This document shows positions 44,106-55,400 of a DNA stretch of 64,000 nucleotides, piece by piece; the stretch's first letter is position 1, and each line of letters begins with the position of its first letter. The stretch is from Neorhizobium galegae (lineage in GTDB: Bacteria > Pseudomonadota > Alphaproteobacteria > Rhizobiales > Rhizobiaceae), in assembly GCF_021391675.1 (NCBI RefSeq), contig NZ_CP090095.1, forward strand, positions 2,609,501-2,673,500, given 5' to 3'. The notes below the pieces were generated by a model that saw only the letters and a program-made list of their open reading frames with translations, had not been told where the DNA came from and searched no databases. The translations under genes and the position numbers were made by a program.

Positions 44106-45056
44106 TCAGGGCTTGATCGGGAAAACCTCGCCATGGGTGGCGACGTAGAATTCACCCTCCGGTGTCACCCAGCCACGGAACATGCCGTCCGTGTTGTAAG
44201 GCGCGGTAATCGAACCGTCGGCGCCGACCGCCACGAGGCCGGCCCCGATATTGTGCTGCTTCAGGTCTTCCTGGATGACCTTGGAGGCCGCCTTTTCAAG
44301 ACTCTCTCCGAGATAGGAGACACGCGCGCCCACTTCATGGCCGACTGCATACCGCATGAAATATTCGCCCTTGCCGGTGCCGGAAACGGCGCAGGCGCCA
44401 TCGCGCGCATAAGTGCCCGCGCCGATGATCGGCGTGTCGCCGATCCGGCCCTCCGGCTTGTTGTTGTAGCCGCCGGTCGAGGTGGCGGCCGCCAGATGCC
44501 CGGCGCTGTCAAGCGCCACGGCACCGACCGTGCCGTGCTTTTCAGATTCGCTGGCTTTCGCCGCCGTGCCGGCTGCCGCATGAGCCTTCATCGCCGCCAG
44601 CGCCCTGATGCGCCGCTCGGTGGTAAAATAGTCCGGCTCGACCATATCGAGCCCGGCCTCGCGGGCGAAATCGTCGGCCGCATCGCCGCCGAGCAGGATC
44701 GCGTCACCCTTTTCCATGATCTTGCGGGCCGCCTTGATCGGATTGCGGATACGCCGCACCAGCGTCACTGCGCCGGCTTCGAGCGTGCGGCCGTCCATGA
44801 TCGAAGCGTCGAGCTCATGCTTGCCGTTGGTGTTGAGCGCCGCGCCGTAACCGGCGTTGAAATGCGGCGAGTCCTCCATGACAACCACGGCTGCCTGCAC
44901 CGCGTCGAGCGCCGCTCCGCCTGTGGTCAGCACGTCCCAGCCGGCCTTCAGCGCCCGGCCGAGATCGACACGGGCGGCCGCCCACTCCTCATCGGTCAGG
45001 TCGAGCTTTGCCATGACGCCGCAGCCGCCATGGATCGCCAGCGCAATGTTTCCCAT
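44106..45056 (-). CDS. iaaA: isoaspartyl peptidase / plant-type L-asparaginase
   Basis: A 316-residue Ntn-hydrolase precursor that cleaves itself into two chains and hydrolyses beta-aspartyl dipeptides and asparagine. The nucleophile is T176 in KHGTVGAVALD, with TSTGGYNNKPEGRIGDTPIIG and SGTGKGEYFMR downstream. The N terminus IALAIHGGCG is typical. It follows a peptide-type binding-protein gene, with a terminator between them, so it may be expressed at a lower level and may act on products imported by that system. Start at 45056 with GGGAGAAC upstream. Confidence 0.93.
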   Translation of the reverse strand: MGNIALAIHGGCGVMAKLDLTDEEWAAARVDLGRALKAGWDVLTTGGAALDAVQAAVVVMEDSPHFNAGYGAALNTNGKHELDASIMDGRTLEAGAVTLVRRIRNPIKAARKIMEKGDAILLGGDAADDFAREAGLDMVEPDYFTTERRIRALAAMKAHAAAGTAAKASESEKHGTVGAVALDSAGHLAAATSTGGYNNKPEGRIGDTPIIGAGTYARDGACAVSGTGKGEYFMRYAVGHEVGARVSYLGESLEKAASKVIQEDLKQHNIGAGLVAVGADGSITAPYNTDGMFRGWVTPEGEFYVATHGEVFPIKP

Positions 45057-45093
45057 CGGTTGTTCTCCCGGTCTGAATTTGAAGTCTTTTAAG

Positions 45094-45120
45094 AAAAAAG
45101 GCCGGGCAAGATGCCCGGCC
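45094..45120 (-). terminator. terminator between binding-protein gene and iaaA
   Basis: Plus-strand arms GGCCGGGC (45100-45107) and GCCCGGCC (45113-45120) enclose AAGAT; on the minus strand six T residues follow the stem. It lies 23 nt after the binding-protein stop and should end most transcripts before iaaA. Confidence 0.88.
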
Positions 45121-45143
45121 GGTTGCTCATGTGGTGGGAGGCC

Positions 45144-46736
45144 TTATTTCGCCGAACGGATGTTCATCGCCAAAGTATCCTCGTCGGAACGGGGAACGAT
45201 GGTGATGCCCTTCTTCATGCCCCAGGCAGAAACCGTCGAGGCGATCGCCAGATAAGGCCGGTCGGTCGAAATCAGCGCATTGGCGTCCATCAGGAATTTT
45301 TCACGCTTCTTGGTGTCCATCTCGATCGCGGCGTCCTCGATCAGCTTGTCCATGGTCTTGTTGACATAGCCGCGCAGGTTGAAGGCACCGAGCTTGGTCG
45401 CCGGGTCGTTGCTGTGGGCGAGCGACGACAGCGTGTAGTTCGATTCACCCGTCAGCGTGCCCCAGCCCGACATGGTCATCGAGTAGTCGCCGCGGGTGTT
45501 GGCCGGGAAGAAGACGGCGCCCGGCTGGGAGTTCGCTTCCACCTGGATACCGACCGCGGTCAGCATCTGGGCAATCGTCGTGCCGACATCCTTGTCGCCC
45601 GGCAGGCGGTCGTTGGTGAAGGAGAAGGTCACCTTGAAGCCGTTCGGATAACCCGCTTCGGCAAGCAGCTTCTTGGCCTTTGCCGGATCCGCTTTCGTGG
45701 ATTTGACCGCCGGGTTCCAGCCGAAGATGTTCGGCGTCACGAGCTGCGACTGGACCGCCCCCATGCCCTCCATGGCGATCTCGGTGATCGTTTCGCGGTC
45801 GATCGCCAGATCGAAGGCTTCGCGCACCTTGGGATCCTGGAAGGGGTTCTTCGGCAGCGGCGAACCGTCCTTGGCGCTGACCTGCGGCGGCTTCTCACGG
45901 AAATCGAAGGCGATGTTGAAGAGGTAGACGCTGTCCTGGCGCACGACGGTGAGCTTGGAGTCCTTCTCGAGCGTGGGCACGTCGGAGGCCGGAATGCGCG
46001 AGATCAGGTCGACTTGACCGGCCTTCAGCTGTGCGACGCGGGCCGCATCGTTGGGGATTTCCTTGCGGGTGACCTTGTCCCAGGGCTCCTTTGCGCCCCA
46101 GTAACCGTCGAACTTCTGCAGCACGAGCTGTTCCTTCGGCGTCCAGGAGGCGAACTTGTAGGGACCGGTGCCGATCGCCGCCTTGCCGGAATTGAAGCCT
46201 TCCGAGGCCTTGTCGGCGTTGGCGGAAAAGTCCTTGGCCGCCGTGTGCGACACGACGAACAGACGGATGAAATCGTTCGGCAGGTTCGGCGCCGCGCCAT
46301 CGGTTTTGATGCGGATCGTCAAGGGATCGACGATCTCGATGCCGCGCACGCGGCGGACATAGATGGTAGTCGGGTTCGGGCCTGTGACCGCCGGGATGCG
46401 CTCGATCGAGAACTTGACGTCCTCGGCCGTGAAGTCGGAGCCGTCATGGAATTTGACGCCCGGACGGAGCTTGAACTCCCAGGTCGTATTGTCGATGGCC
46501 GTCCAGCTGGTCGCAAGACCTGGCTCGAGCTCGAGATTGTTGCCGGATTTCACGAGCGAGTCATAGATATGCTTGACCGCTTCGGCATGGGTGCCGGCCG
46601 CGGTGAAATGCGGATCGACCGACAGCGGGCCGGCGCGCACGCCGACGGTCAGGTCGGCGGCAAGTGCAGCACCCGAAACGCTGCCGAGCAGTACGACGGC
46701 GAGAGCCGCGGTGCGGAATGTCTTGAAAATCGTCAT
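45144..46736 (-). CDS. ABC transporter substrate-binding protein, peptide type (family 5)
   Basis: A 530-residue periplasmic protein with a Sec signal (FRTAALAVVLLGSVSGAALA, cleavage after ALAA). Family motifs include PGVKFHDGSDFTAEDVKFSIER and the segment LAIDRETITEIAMEG. The ATG at 46736 overlaps the MarR stop as ATGA; a 683-residue reading frame reaching back through the MarR gene is rejected. No permease or ATPase is on this arm; they lie on the divergent arm from 48276, so the system is split around the control region. A terminator follows. Confidence 0.92.
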   Translation of the reverse strand: MTIFKTFRTAALAVVLLGSVSGAALAADLTVGVRAGPLSVDPHFTAAGTHAEAVKHIYDSLVKSGNNLELEPGLATSWTAIDNTTWEFKLRPGVKFHDGSDFTAEDVKFSIERIPAVTGPNPTTIYVRRVRGIEIVDPLTIRIKTDGAAPNLPNDFIRLFVVSHTAAKDFSANADKASEGFNSGKAAIGTGPYKFASWTPKEQLVLQKFDGYWGAKEPWDKVTRKEIPNDAARVAQLKAGQVDLISRIPASDVPTLEKDSKLTVVRQDSVYLFNIAFDFREKPPQVSAKDGSPLPKNPFQDPKVREAFDLAIDRETITEIAMEGMGAVQSQLVTPNIFGWNPAVKSTKADPAKAKKLLAEAGYPNGFKVTFSFTNDRLPGDKDVGTTIAQMLTAVGIQVEANSQPGAVFFPANTRGDYSMTMSGWGTLTGESNYTLSSLAHSNDPATKLGAFNLRGYVNKTMDKLIEDAAIEMDTKKREKFLMDANALISTDRPYLAIASTVSAWGMKKGITIVPRSDEDTLAMNIRSAK

Positions 46737-47293
46737 TCTTCGTTCTCCTCTATATTTATCATTGGGGGCCAGTTGGGTGAGTCCACGACGACCTTCGCCA
46801 GCAGCTCGGAGAGCATCAGCTTTTCGGCAGGCGTCAGCCCCGACAGCATGACCTTTTCGCGCTCCACCATCGGCTGCATGGCTTGGTCGACGATGCGTTT
46901 TCCTTCGTCGGTGATGTAAAGGACGAAGCTTCTGAGATCCGCCGCATCGACCTCGCGGCGGATGATGTTCTTGTCGATCAGCTTCTGGATCGCCCGGCTC
47001 ATCGTATTCTTCGGAAAGCCCGAAGAGCTGCTGATCGTGCTTGCCGTCAGCCCGTCGGAAAGGCCGAGCGAATACAGGACCACGAATTCCGGCCGGGCGA
47101 GCCCGTACTCCTTCTCGATCCAGCGATAGATCGGCTCGTTGAATTGCAGCGCCAGGAAGTTGATGCGGAAGGAAAGCCAGCAGGGGTTCTGCCACAGCTT
47201 CACGGCCACCAGATCATCGACGCCATGACTGCCGGCCGCCACCTTGCCGCCCTGCCTGAGAAGCGCATCGAAGGATGAGATTTCCAATTGCAA
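46733..47293 (-). CDS. MarR-family transcriptional regulator
   Basis: A regulator of up to 186 residues. The winged HTH is in LARPEFVVLYSLGLSDGLTAS and SSGFPKNTMSRAIQKLIDKNI, with the wing DAADLRSFVLYITDEGK. The N terminus is longer than in most family members; the TTG at 47293 is the earliest start and a later one is possible. It is translationally coupled to the binding-protein gene. It probably binds the two GTTCCGTATGGAAC dyads in the adjacent gap and controls both arms of the cluster. Confidence 0.85.
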   Translation of the reverse strand: MQLEISSFDALLRQGGKVAAGSHGVDDLVAVKLWQNPCWLSFRINFLALQFNEPIYRWIEKEYGLARPEFVVLYSLGLSDGLTASTISSSSGFPKNTMSRAIQKLIDKNIIRREVDAADLRSFVLYITDEGKRIVDQAMQPMVEREKVMLSGLTPAEKLMLSELLAKVVVDSPNWPPMINIEENEE

Positions 47294-47330
47294 CGCCGTC
47301 AGCTCCCGCAGAAATCCCGCGCCGGATTTT

Positions 47331-47397
47331 GTTCCGTATGGAACTTGACGGTAGGTTATTTGGCTGTCAATCTCTTTTTTTTAGTTCCGTATGGAAC
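47331..47397. promoter_or_regulatory. bidirectional promoter with two identical palindromic operators
   Basis: GTTCCGTATGGAAC occurs twice, at 47331-47344 and 47384-47397, 53 bp apart (about five helical turns). Between them, the plus strand has TTGACG (47345-47350), 17 nt, CAATCT (47368-47373) towards the creatininase operon, and the minus strand has TTGACA (47365-47370) towards the MarR operon with a poor -10 region. The dyads flank or overlap both promoters, as in a looping repressor. Confidence 0.7.
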
Positions 47398-47497
47398 TTT
47401 GCACTTGATCGGCGCAGCGCCTGTCAAGGCACATTTTTTGTGCGCAAATGCGAGATTTTGATCAATTTTTGCGCGGCGCGGATGCAGGTGGGAATTT

Positions 47498-48199
47498 ATG
47501 AAGATCGCGGACATGAACTGGATGCAGGTGGCGGAACGAGCGACCGAGGATGACCGCTGCATACTGCCGATCGGCAGCGTCGAACAGCACGCCTATCTCA
47601 GCCTCGCGACCGACATGATCCTTGCCGAGAAGGTCTCGCTCGACGCGGCAGAGCCGCTCGGCATTCCGGTTTTCCCTGTCGTGCCCTACGGCCTCGCTTC
47701 GTCGTTTGCGACCTTCCCCGGCACGCTGACGCTGACGCTCTCCACCTATATCGGCGTGATCCGCGACCTGATGGACAGCATCCACCGTTCCGGCTTCCGC
47801 CGCATCCTGATCGTCAACGGCCATGGCGGCAATACGCCGGCAACCGCCGTCATTTCCGAATGGCTGAACGCCCATCCAGACGCCTCGGTGAAATTCCACG
47901 ACTGGTGGCGGGCGCCCAAGACCTGGGCAAAGGTGCAGGACACCGATCCCGCCGCCTCGCACGCCTCCTGGATGGAAAATTTCCCCTGGACTCGCACTAC
48001 AGACCAGCGCCAGCCGACGACTTCCAAGCCGAAGGTGGATTTCGCCGGCCTTGCCCGCGTCGATGCGGCCCGCAAGCGCGCACTGCTCGGCGACGGAAAC
48101 TATCACGGCCTCTACCAGCGGCCCGACGAGGACATGCTGGCGATCTGGGAGGTGGCCGTCGCGGAAACCCGCGACCTTCTCGAAAACGACTGGCACTGA
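47498..48199 (+). CDS. creatininase-family amidohydrolase
   Basis: A 233-residue metal-dependent cyclic-amide hydrolase of the creatinine amidohydrolase family. The metal sites are visible in LPIGSVEQHAYLSLATDMIL (Glu and Asp) and IVNGHGGN (His). Family members open creatinine or hydrolyse formamides in cofactor metabolism; the longer mycofactocin and riboflavin-related members differ in context. Here the gene heads an importer operon, which argues for catabolism of an imported cyclic amide. Its start follows the control region with a weak GGTGGGAA ribosome site. Confidence 0.88.
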   Translation: MKIADMNWMQVAERATEDDRCILPIGSVEQHAYLSLATDMILAEKVSLDAAEPLGIPVFPVVPYGLASSFATFPGTLTLTLSTYIGVIRDLMDSIHRSGFRRILIVNGHGGNTPATAVISEWLNAHPDASVKFHDWWRAPKTWAKVQDTDPAASHASWMENFPWTRTTDQRQPTTSKPKVDFAGLARVDAARKRALLGDGNYHGLYQRPDEDMLAIWEVAVAETRDLLENDWH

Positions 48200-48275
48200 C
48201 GGCCCGGTTTCCTTCGGGAGACCTGGGCACCACGAAACCCGCAGAAGACGGGTCTAGGGATAAGACGGGGAACAT

Positions 48276-49247
48276 ATGTTAGGTTTCATCTTGCAACGCC
48301 TGTGGCAGGCGGCGATCGTGGTGATGGCGATGTCGGCGCTGGTCTTCTGCGGCGTCTATGCCGTCGGCAATCCCATCGACGTGCTGATCTCTCCGGATGC
48401 GACGCAGGACATCCGTGCCGCGGTGATTGCCCAGTACGGGCTCGACCAGCCGCTCTGGCGACAATATTTCGCCTTCCTCGGCCGGATCGTCGAAGGCGAT
48501 TTCGGCCGCTCCCTCGTCTATAGCATCCCGGTCAGCGAACTGATCCTCACCCGCCTGCCGGCCACCCTGGAACTGACGCTGGCAGCCGTTCTATTTGCCA
48601 GCCTCGTCGGCATCCCGATCGGCATGTATGCCGGCTACCGGCCCCACAGCCTGATTTCCCGCGCGATCATGGCGATTTCGATCCTCGGGTTTTCGGTGCC
48701 GACCTTCTGGTTCGGCCTGATGCTGATCATGGTGTTTGCCGTGCAATGCGGCTGCATGCCGGCCGGCGGACGCGGCGAGACGGTCAGCCTGTTCGGCGTC
48801 GATTTCAGCTTCCTCACCGGCGACGGGTTCGCGCATCTCGTGCTGCCGGCGCTGAACCTCGCACTCTTCAAGTTCTCGCTGATGATCCGGCTCGCCCGCG
48901 CCGGCACCCGCGAACTGATGCTGAGCGACACGGTGAAATTCGCCCGCGCCGCCGGCCTGTCGGAATTCACGGTGCTGAGCCGGCATGTGCTTCGGCTGAT
49001 CTCCATCCCGCTCGTCACCGTCTTCGGCCTGGAACTGGGCTCGACGCTCGCCTTTGCGGTCGTCACCGAAACCATCTTTTCTTGGCCCGGTCTCGGCAAG
49101 CTGATCATCGACAGCATCACCTCGCTCGACCGGCCGGTCATGGTCGCCTACCTGATGCTCGTCGCCTTCCTGTTCATCGTCATCAACCTGATCGTCGATC
49201 TCACCTATGCGCTGCTCGATCCGCGCCTGCGAAAGGGACGTGCCTGA
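48276..49247 (+). CDS. ABC transporter permease, DppB type
   Basis: A 323-residue inner-membrane permease with an N-terminal helix, FGRSLVYSIPVSELILTRLP periplasmic segment and the cytoplasmic loop DTVKFARAAGLSEFTVLSRH. It follows the creatininase gene after 76 nt and overlaps the DppC-type gene as TGATG. Confidence 0.92.
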   Translation: MLGFILQRLWQAAIVVMAMSALVFCGVYAVGNPIDVLISPDATQDIRAAVIAQYGLDQPLWRQYFAFLGRIVEGDFGRSLVYSIPVSELILTRLPATLELTLAAVLFASLVGIPIGMYAGYRPHSLISRAIMAISILGFSVPTFWFGLMLIMVFAVQCGCMPAGGRGETVSLFGVDFSFLTGDGFAHLVLPALNLALFKFSLMIRLARAGTRELMLSDTVKFARAAGLSEFTVLSRHVLRLISIPLVTVFGLELGSTLAFAVVTETIFSWPGLGKLIIDSITSLDRPVMVAYLMLVAFLFIVINLIVDLTYALLDPRLRKGRA

Positions 49248-50118
49248 TGCGCGATACTCTGCTTGGCCGTTTCCTAGAGGAATTCTTCCGCAACAAGGTC
49301 GCAACCGGTGCGGCGATCGTCGTTTTCCTGATCGTCCTGACCGCGATCATCGCGCCGCTGGTCACCCCACAGGACCCCTATGACCTGACCAGCCTGGTGC
49401 TGCGCGATGCGCGGCGCGCGCCGGGTTATGTCGGCACCGGCGGCTACACCCATTGGCTCGGCACGGACTCGCAAGGCCGCGACCTGCTGTCGGCGATCAT
49501 CTATGGCCTGCGCATCTCGCTGCAGATGGGCGTGATTGCCGGCGGCATCGCCTTCGTCATCGGCGCGGTGGTCGGCTGCTCGGCGGCCTATATCGGCGGC
49601 CGTTTCGAAAGCCTCGCCATGCGCATCGTCGACCTGCAGCTTTCCTTCCCCGCGATCCTGCTCGCCTTCGTGATCGCTGCCCTTCTCGGGCAGGGCCGCT
49701 ACCAGCTGATCATGGCGCTGATCTTCGCCCAATACGCCTATTTCGCCCGAACCGCCCATGGCGCGGCATCCGCCGAACGGCAGAAGGATTATGTCGAAGC
49801 GGCGCTCTCCATCCCGCTGTCGCCCTGGCGCGTGGTGCTGAAACACATCCTGCCCAACTCCCTGCCGCCGCTGATCGTCGTTGCGACGGTGCAGGTAGCG
49901 AGCGCCATTTCGCTGGAAGCCACCCTCTCCTTCCTGGGCGTCGGCCTGCCGCCGACCGAACCGTCGCTCGGCATGCTGATCGCCAACGGCTTCCAGTATC
50001 TGCTTTCCGGCCGCTACTGGATCTCGATCTATCCCGGCGTGGCGCTGATCCTGTTCATCGTCTCGCTCAATCTCGTCGGCGACCAGATCCGCGACCAGCT
50101 CAATCCGAGGCTCCGCCG

Positions 50119-50122
<4 letters not shown>
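49247..50122 (+). CDS. ABC transporter permease, DppC type
   Basis: A 291-residue inner-membrane permease with the family motif WLGTDSQGRDLLSAIIYGLR and the loop KDYVEAALSIPLSPWRVV. The start at 49247 overlaps the previous stop, and its own stop overlaps the ATPase start as ATGA. A longer open frame upstream lies inside the DppB-type gene and is rejected. Confidence 0.92.
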
Positions 50123-51822
<1,700 letters not shown>

Positions 51823-51840
51823 CAAAAGGGAGAATGGGAC

Positions 51841-52725
51841 ATGGAACCCTGGGAATGGGACGAGGCCACCTGGCGCGGCAAGGTCAACAAGGTGCGAGCC
51901 GGCCGCTCGCTGAAGCCGAAGGCCTGGAAAGATGGCGCGCGCTGCGCGGTCGCACTTTCCTTCGACAGCGACCACGAGACCAACGAGCTTCGCGACGGCG
52001 GCGAATCGATCGGCCGCATGTCCCAGGGGCAATACGGCAACCGCATGGGGGTGCCGCGCATCCTCGAGACGCTGAAGAATGCCGATGTCCCGGCAACCTT
52101 CTTCGTGCCGGCCGTCGCAGCCCTCCTTTATCCGGACGAACAGCGGCGCGTCATCGCCGAAGGCCACGAGATCGGCCTGCATGGGTGGATCCACGAGGTG
52201 AACACCAAGGTTCCGGCCGACAAGGAGCGCGAACTGCATTTCCGCGCCGCCGATACGCTCGAAAAGATCACCGGCATCCGCCCGGTCGGCATGCGCACGC
52301 CCTCCTGGGACTTTTCCTACGAGACGCTGAAGATCGAGCGCGAACTCGGGCTGATCTACGATTCCTCGCTGATGGCCGATGACGACCCTTATGAACTGGT
52401 CGAGGACGGCGAGCCGACGGGCATGGTCGAACTGCCGGTAGAATGGATCCGCGACGACGCGGTCTATTTCAACATGAACCGGTTTACCGCGCTCCGCCCC
52501 TACACCCCGCCGACCTCCGTGCTCGATATCTTCAAGCGCGAATTCGACCGCGCCTATATCGAAGGCGGGCTGTTCCTTTTGACCATGCACCCGCATGTGT
52601 CCGGTTACCGCTCGCGCATATTCGTGCTGGAGGATCTGATCAGGCACATCCAGGGCCACGAGGGCGTCTGGTTCGCCACCCATGCGGATATTGCCCGATT
52701 TGCCAGAGACAATGGCGGGGTGTGA
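51841..52725 (+). CDS. CE4/NodB-type deacetylase (HpPgdA/PuuE-like)
   Basis: A 294-residue polysaccharide-deacetylase-fold protein. Metal and catalytic residues are in LSFDSDHET (Asp), EIGLHGWIHE (His pair), and MRTPSWDFS and TMHPHVSGYRSR. It has no signal peptide, so it is cytoplasmic, which fits the PuuE/HpPgdA-like branch that acts on allantoin-like, cyclic imide or small amide compounds rather than cell wall. It follows the ATPase after 18 nt as the last gene of the operon, so it probably hydrolyses the imported compound together with the creatininase-like enzyme. Confidence 0.88.
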   Translation: MEPWEWDEATWRGKVNKVRAGRSLKPKAWKDGARCAVALSFDSDHETNELRDGGESIGRMSQGQYGNRMGVPRILETLKNADVPATFFVPAVAALLYPDEQRRVIAEGHEIGLHGWIHEVNTKVPADKERELHFRAADTLEKITGIRPVGMRTPSWDFSYETLKIERELGLIYDSSLMADDDPYELVEDGEPTGMVELPVEWIRDDAVYFNMNRFTALRPYTPPTSVLDIFKREFDRAYIEGGLFLLTMHPHVSGYRSRIFVLEDLIRHIQGHEGVWFATHADIARFARDNGGV

Positions 52726-52794
52726 GCCCTCCAGCCCAGGCTGCGCTGGTTACCGATATCGGCGGTATTCAGTGCATGCGGTAGGCGCCTAGTT

Positions 52795-53730
52795 TTATCC
52801 CTTCCCCCGCCCCGGCGCGATGAAGGCTGCAATCGCCGTATCGTCGAACCCGGCCTCCTGCAGGAAGCGCCGGGCAAACTCGGCGGCAGAAGCTTTCATC
52901 GCGTCGTTCGGGCGGATCAGGTGGAAGGCGACGTGATGATCGATGGTCCTGTCGGACACGGCGACGACCCGGCCGGAGGCAAGCGCCGCGTCCGCAAGCG
53001 GCGGCCGGGCGAGCGCAATGCCGAGGCCATGCGCGCAGGCGTCGATTACCAGGTTATAATCCTCGAACCGCCGGTCCTGCCCGCGCGGCACGTAGTCGAC
53101 ACTCTCGACGGCCAGCCAGCGCCGCCAGGCCTCGATATTGGAATCGTGCAGGATCGGCAGTTCGAGCAGTGACTTCGCATCGGTGCGTCCGCTGAGACGT
53201 TCGGCAACCGCCGGAGCGGCGATCGGCACGAGTTTCTCCTGCCAGAGCGGGAGGCTGCGCACGCCGGCCCATGGCCCCTTGCCGCAACGGATCGCCAGGT
53301 CGATGCCCTCGCTGAAGTCCGCCAGCCGATGTTCCAGGATCACCTCCAAGTGGATATCGCTGGCCTCCAGCTTCGACAGGCGCGAGAACAGCCAGAGCGA
53401 GGCGACCGATGGCGTCACCGAAAGCCGGACGACCGTCTTGTTGCGGCGGGGCAGCCACCGCTCGTCCGTATCCCCGAGCAGAGCCAACGCTTCCTCCGCG
53501 CGGGCGAAAAAACGCGTACCTTCCGGAGTTAGCGTCACACCGCGAGCCTCGCGGGAGAAAAGCCGCACGCCCATCCAGCGTTCCAGCCGGGATATCTGCC
53601 GGGAGACCGCGCCATGGGTGACGCCGCCCTCTTCCGCCGCCGCGGAAAACGATCCGAGACGCGCGGCGCGGGCAAAGGTCTCAAGTGTATCAAGTGGTGG
53701 CAAAGTCTGCGAGCTGTGAACCATACGCAC
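52795..53730 (-). CDS. LysR-family transcriptional regulator (GcvA-like)
   Basis: A 311-residue LysR protein. The HTH is LETFARAARLGSFSAAAEEGG-like text with GAVSRQISRLERWMG, and the effector domain has the GcvA-type FSREARGVTLTPEG start and IDLAIRCGKGPW. The start may be 53730 or 53724. It is divergent from an EamA exporter 81 nt away, which it probably regulates. It is convergent with the deacetylase gene, 69 nt away. Confidence 0.9.
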   Translation of the reverse strand: MRMVHSSQTLPPLDTLETFARAARLGSFSAAAEEGGVTHGAVSRQISRLERWMGVRLFSREARGVTLTPEGTRFFARAEEALALLGDTDERWLPRRNKTVVRLSVTPSVASLWLFSRLSKLEASDIHLEVILEHRLADFSEGIDLAIRCGKGPWAGVRSLPLWQEKLVPIAAPAVAERLSGRTDAKSLLELPILHDSNIEAWRRWLAVESVDYVPRGQDRRFEDYNLVIDACAHGLGIALARPPLADAALASGRVVAVSDRTIDHHVAFHLIRPNDAMKASAAEFARRFLQEAGFDDTAIAAFIAPGRGKG

Positions 53731-53811
53731 ATATGATCATCGATTGCGTTGCTTTTCAAGCACGGATAAGAAGCGCTAAATCCTGACTTCCACGCTTCGA
53801 GGGAGAAAGAG

Positions 53812-54717
53812 ATGAGCACGGTCGCCATGAATTCTGGAACAGACGATAGACACGGATTTGATGTGATCGCCTTCCTGGCGATCCTGGTGACCATCGTTTT
53901 CTGGGCCTCGTCCTTCGCCGTGATCCGCATCGCGCTCGGGCCGCTGACGCCGATCGAGCTCGCCACGGCACGTTATGTTCCGGCCGCCTTGATCGCGGTT
54001 TTCTATCTTGCCGCTGCCCGGCCAGCCCTTCCGGCCAAGGGCGATATCCTCCGCCTCGTCGTCGCGGCCGTGCTCTTCATCGCCGCCTATGCCGTTCTCC
54101 TCAACATGGGTGAGCGAACGGTGGCGGCGGGGCCGGCGAGCTTCATCATCAACACCATGCCGGTCTTCACCGCGCTCATCGCCATTTTCGCACTCGGCGA
54201 GCGGTTCGGCCGCTGGGGCTGGGTCGGAACGGCGATCTCCTTTGCCGGCGTGGCGCTGATCGCGGCCTCCGGCGAGGATGGCTTCGATCTCGATCCGAAC
54301 GCGATCCTCATTCTCGGCGCCGCCCTCTGCTCGGCGATTGCAAGCGTGCTGCAGAAGCCGATCCTCGGCCGCATGCCGGCTTTGGCCGTCACCGCCTGGC
54401 TGATGCTGATCGGCTCCATTCCGCTGCTGCCGGCGGTTCCCTCCACCCTCCAGGCGCTTGCCGCCGCTCCGGCGGATGTCAACTGGGGCATCGCCTATCT
54501 GGTGCTCTTCCCAACCGCGATCGGCTACGTCACCTGGGCGATCGCCTTGAAGCGGCTGTCGGCAGCGCGGGCCGCCAATTTCCTCTACGGCGTACCCCCG
54601 ACCGCGACCTTGATCGGCTTTCTCTGGCTCGGCGAAGTGCCGACCCTGATCGGCGCGATCGGCGGTGTCATGGCGATCGTCGGCGTGCTCGTCGTCAACG
54701 TGATGCGCAAGAGATAG
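53812..54717 (+). CDS. EamA-family (DMT) membrane transporter
   Basis: A 301-residue inner-membrane protein with ten predicted helices in two EamA repeats (WASSFAVIRIALGPLTPIELA at the start of repeat 1; AAPADVNWGIAYLVLFPTAIG in repeat 2). Such proteins export amino acids or small metabolites. GGGAG lies before the ATG. The divergent LysR gene is the likely regulator, a common LysR-DMT pair. Confidence 0.9.
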   Translation: MSTVAMNSGTDDRHGFDVIAFLAILVTIVFWASSFAVIRIALGPLTPIELATARYVPAALIAVFYLAAARPALPAKGDILRLVVAAVLFIAAYAVLLNMGERTVAAGPASFIINTMPVFTALIAIFALGERFGRWGWVGTAISFAGVALIAASGEDGFDLDPNAILILGAALCSAIASVLQKPILGRMPALAVTAWLMLIGSIPLLPAVPSTLQALAAAPADVNWGIAYLVLFPTAIGYVTWAIALKRLSAARAANFLYGVPPTATLIGFLWLGEVPTLIGAIGGVMAIVGVLVVNVMRKR

Positions 54718-54785
54718 TGCAGCCGTAGAGTTCATCAGGAAAAGCAATAGCTTCCAGCCAACTGATGAATCAATCTGTGCGGAGG

Positions 54786-55400
54786 TTATCTGCCGGCTCC
54801 GTTCACGAATTGCAGGATGAGCTGGTGGACATTGCCGCCTTCGCCCATCTCCATCCGATCGTAGTCGCTGCTGCGCTTCTGCTGCGCCTTCGAAATCTCG
54901 CCGAGTTTGGCGGTCAGTTCGGTCCTGATCTTTGCGCATTTCGGATCGTCGGCGACGCTGAGCCCCACGCTCACCCGCTCGATCTCCTTCACCATGTCGG
55001 TGATGATGACGCCGTGGACCAGTTCGTGCTTGTGGACGCCGGTAAAAAAGACATCCCATTTCCTCTTGAGCTCGGAGGAAAGCGCCGATGCGGGCTTGGG
55101 CAGCGTATAGGTGATGATCAGTTTTGGCCGCGCCGAAACCAGCGTACAGGCGCCGTCCGGCTGCGGCCGGTAATCACGGGTCCAGGTCAGCTTGAAATTG
55201 GTATGGGCGATGGCGCGCACCTCCTTGCCGATCTTCGGGCCACGCTCGCCGATGGAAGCGTAGAGATCGACGCCGGAATCACCCGTGATAGAATAGGTCT
55301 GGATCTGCTCGACCGACTGCCACTCGCTCTGCGCCGACGCCTTCAGCGGCACCATCCCAAGGCAGAGCGCCGCACCGAGAATTCCTGCACCTATCCTCAC
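54786..55400 (-). CDS. DUF922-family putative secreted zinc protease
   Basis: A 204-residue exported protein with a Sec signal (GAGILGAALCLGMVPLKASA, cleavage after ASAQ likely). A zinc-protease motif HELVHG lies in FTGVHKHELVHGVII, followed by a helical, charged C-terminal part. Four cysteines could form disulfides in the periplasm. The family is of unknown function. Start is the GTG at 55400. It stands alone between convergent and divergent neighbours. Confidence 0.82.
   Translation of the reverse strand: MRIGAGILGAALCLGMVPLKASAQSEWQSVEQIQTYSITGDSGVDLYASIGERGPKIGKEVRAIAHTNFKLTWTRDYRPQPDGACTLVSARPKLIITYTLPKPASALSSELKRKWDVFFTGVHKHELVHGVIITDMVKEIERVSVGLSVADDPKCAKIRTELTAKLGEISKAQQKRSSDYDRMEMGEGGNVHQLILQFVNGAGR

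Noticed and set aside
45111..46919. 602-codon plus-strand open frame across the binding-protein gene
   Set aside because: Antisense to a protein with signal peptide and family motifs; it also spans the MarR boundary and the terminator.
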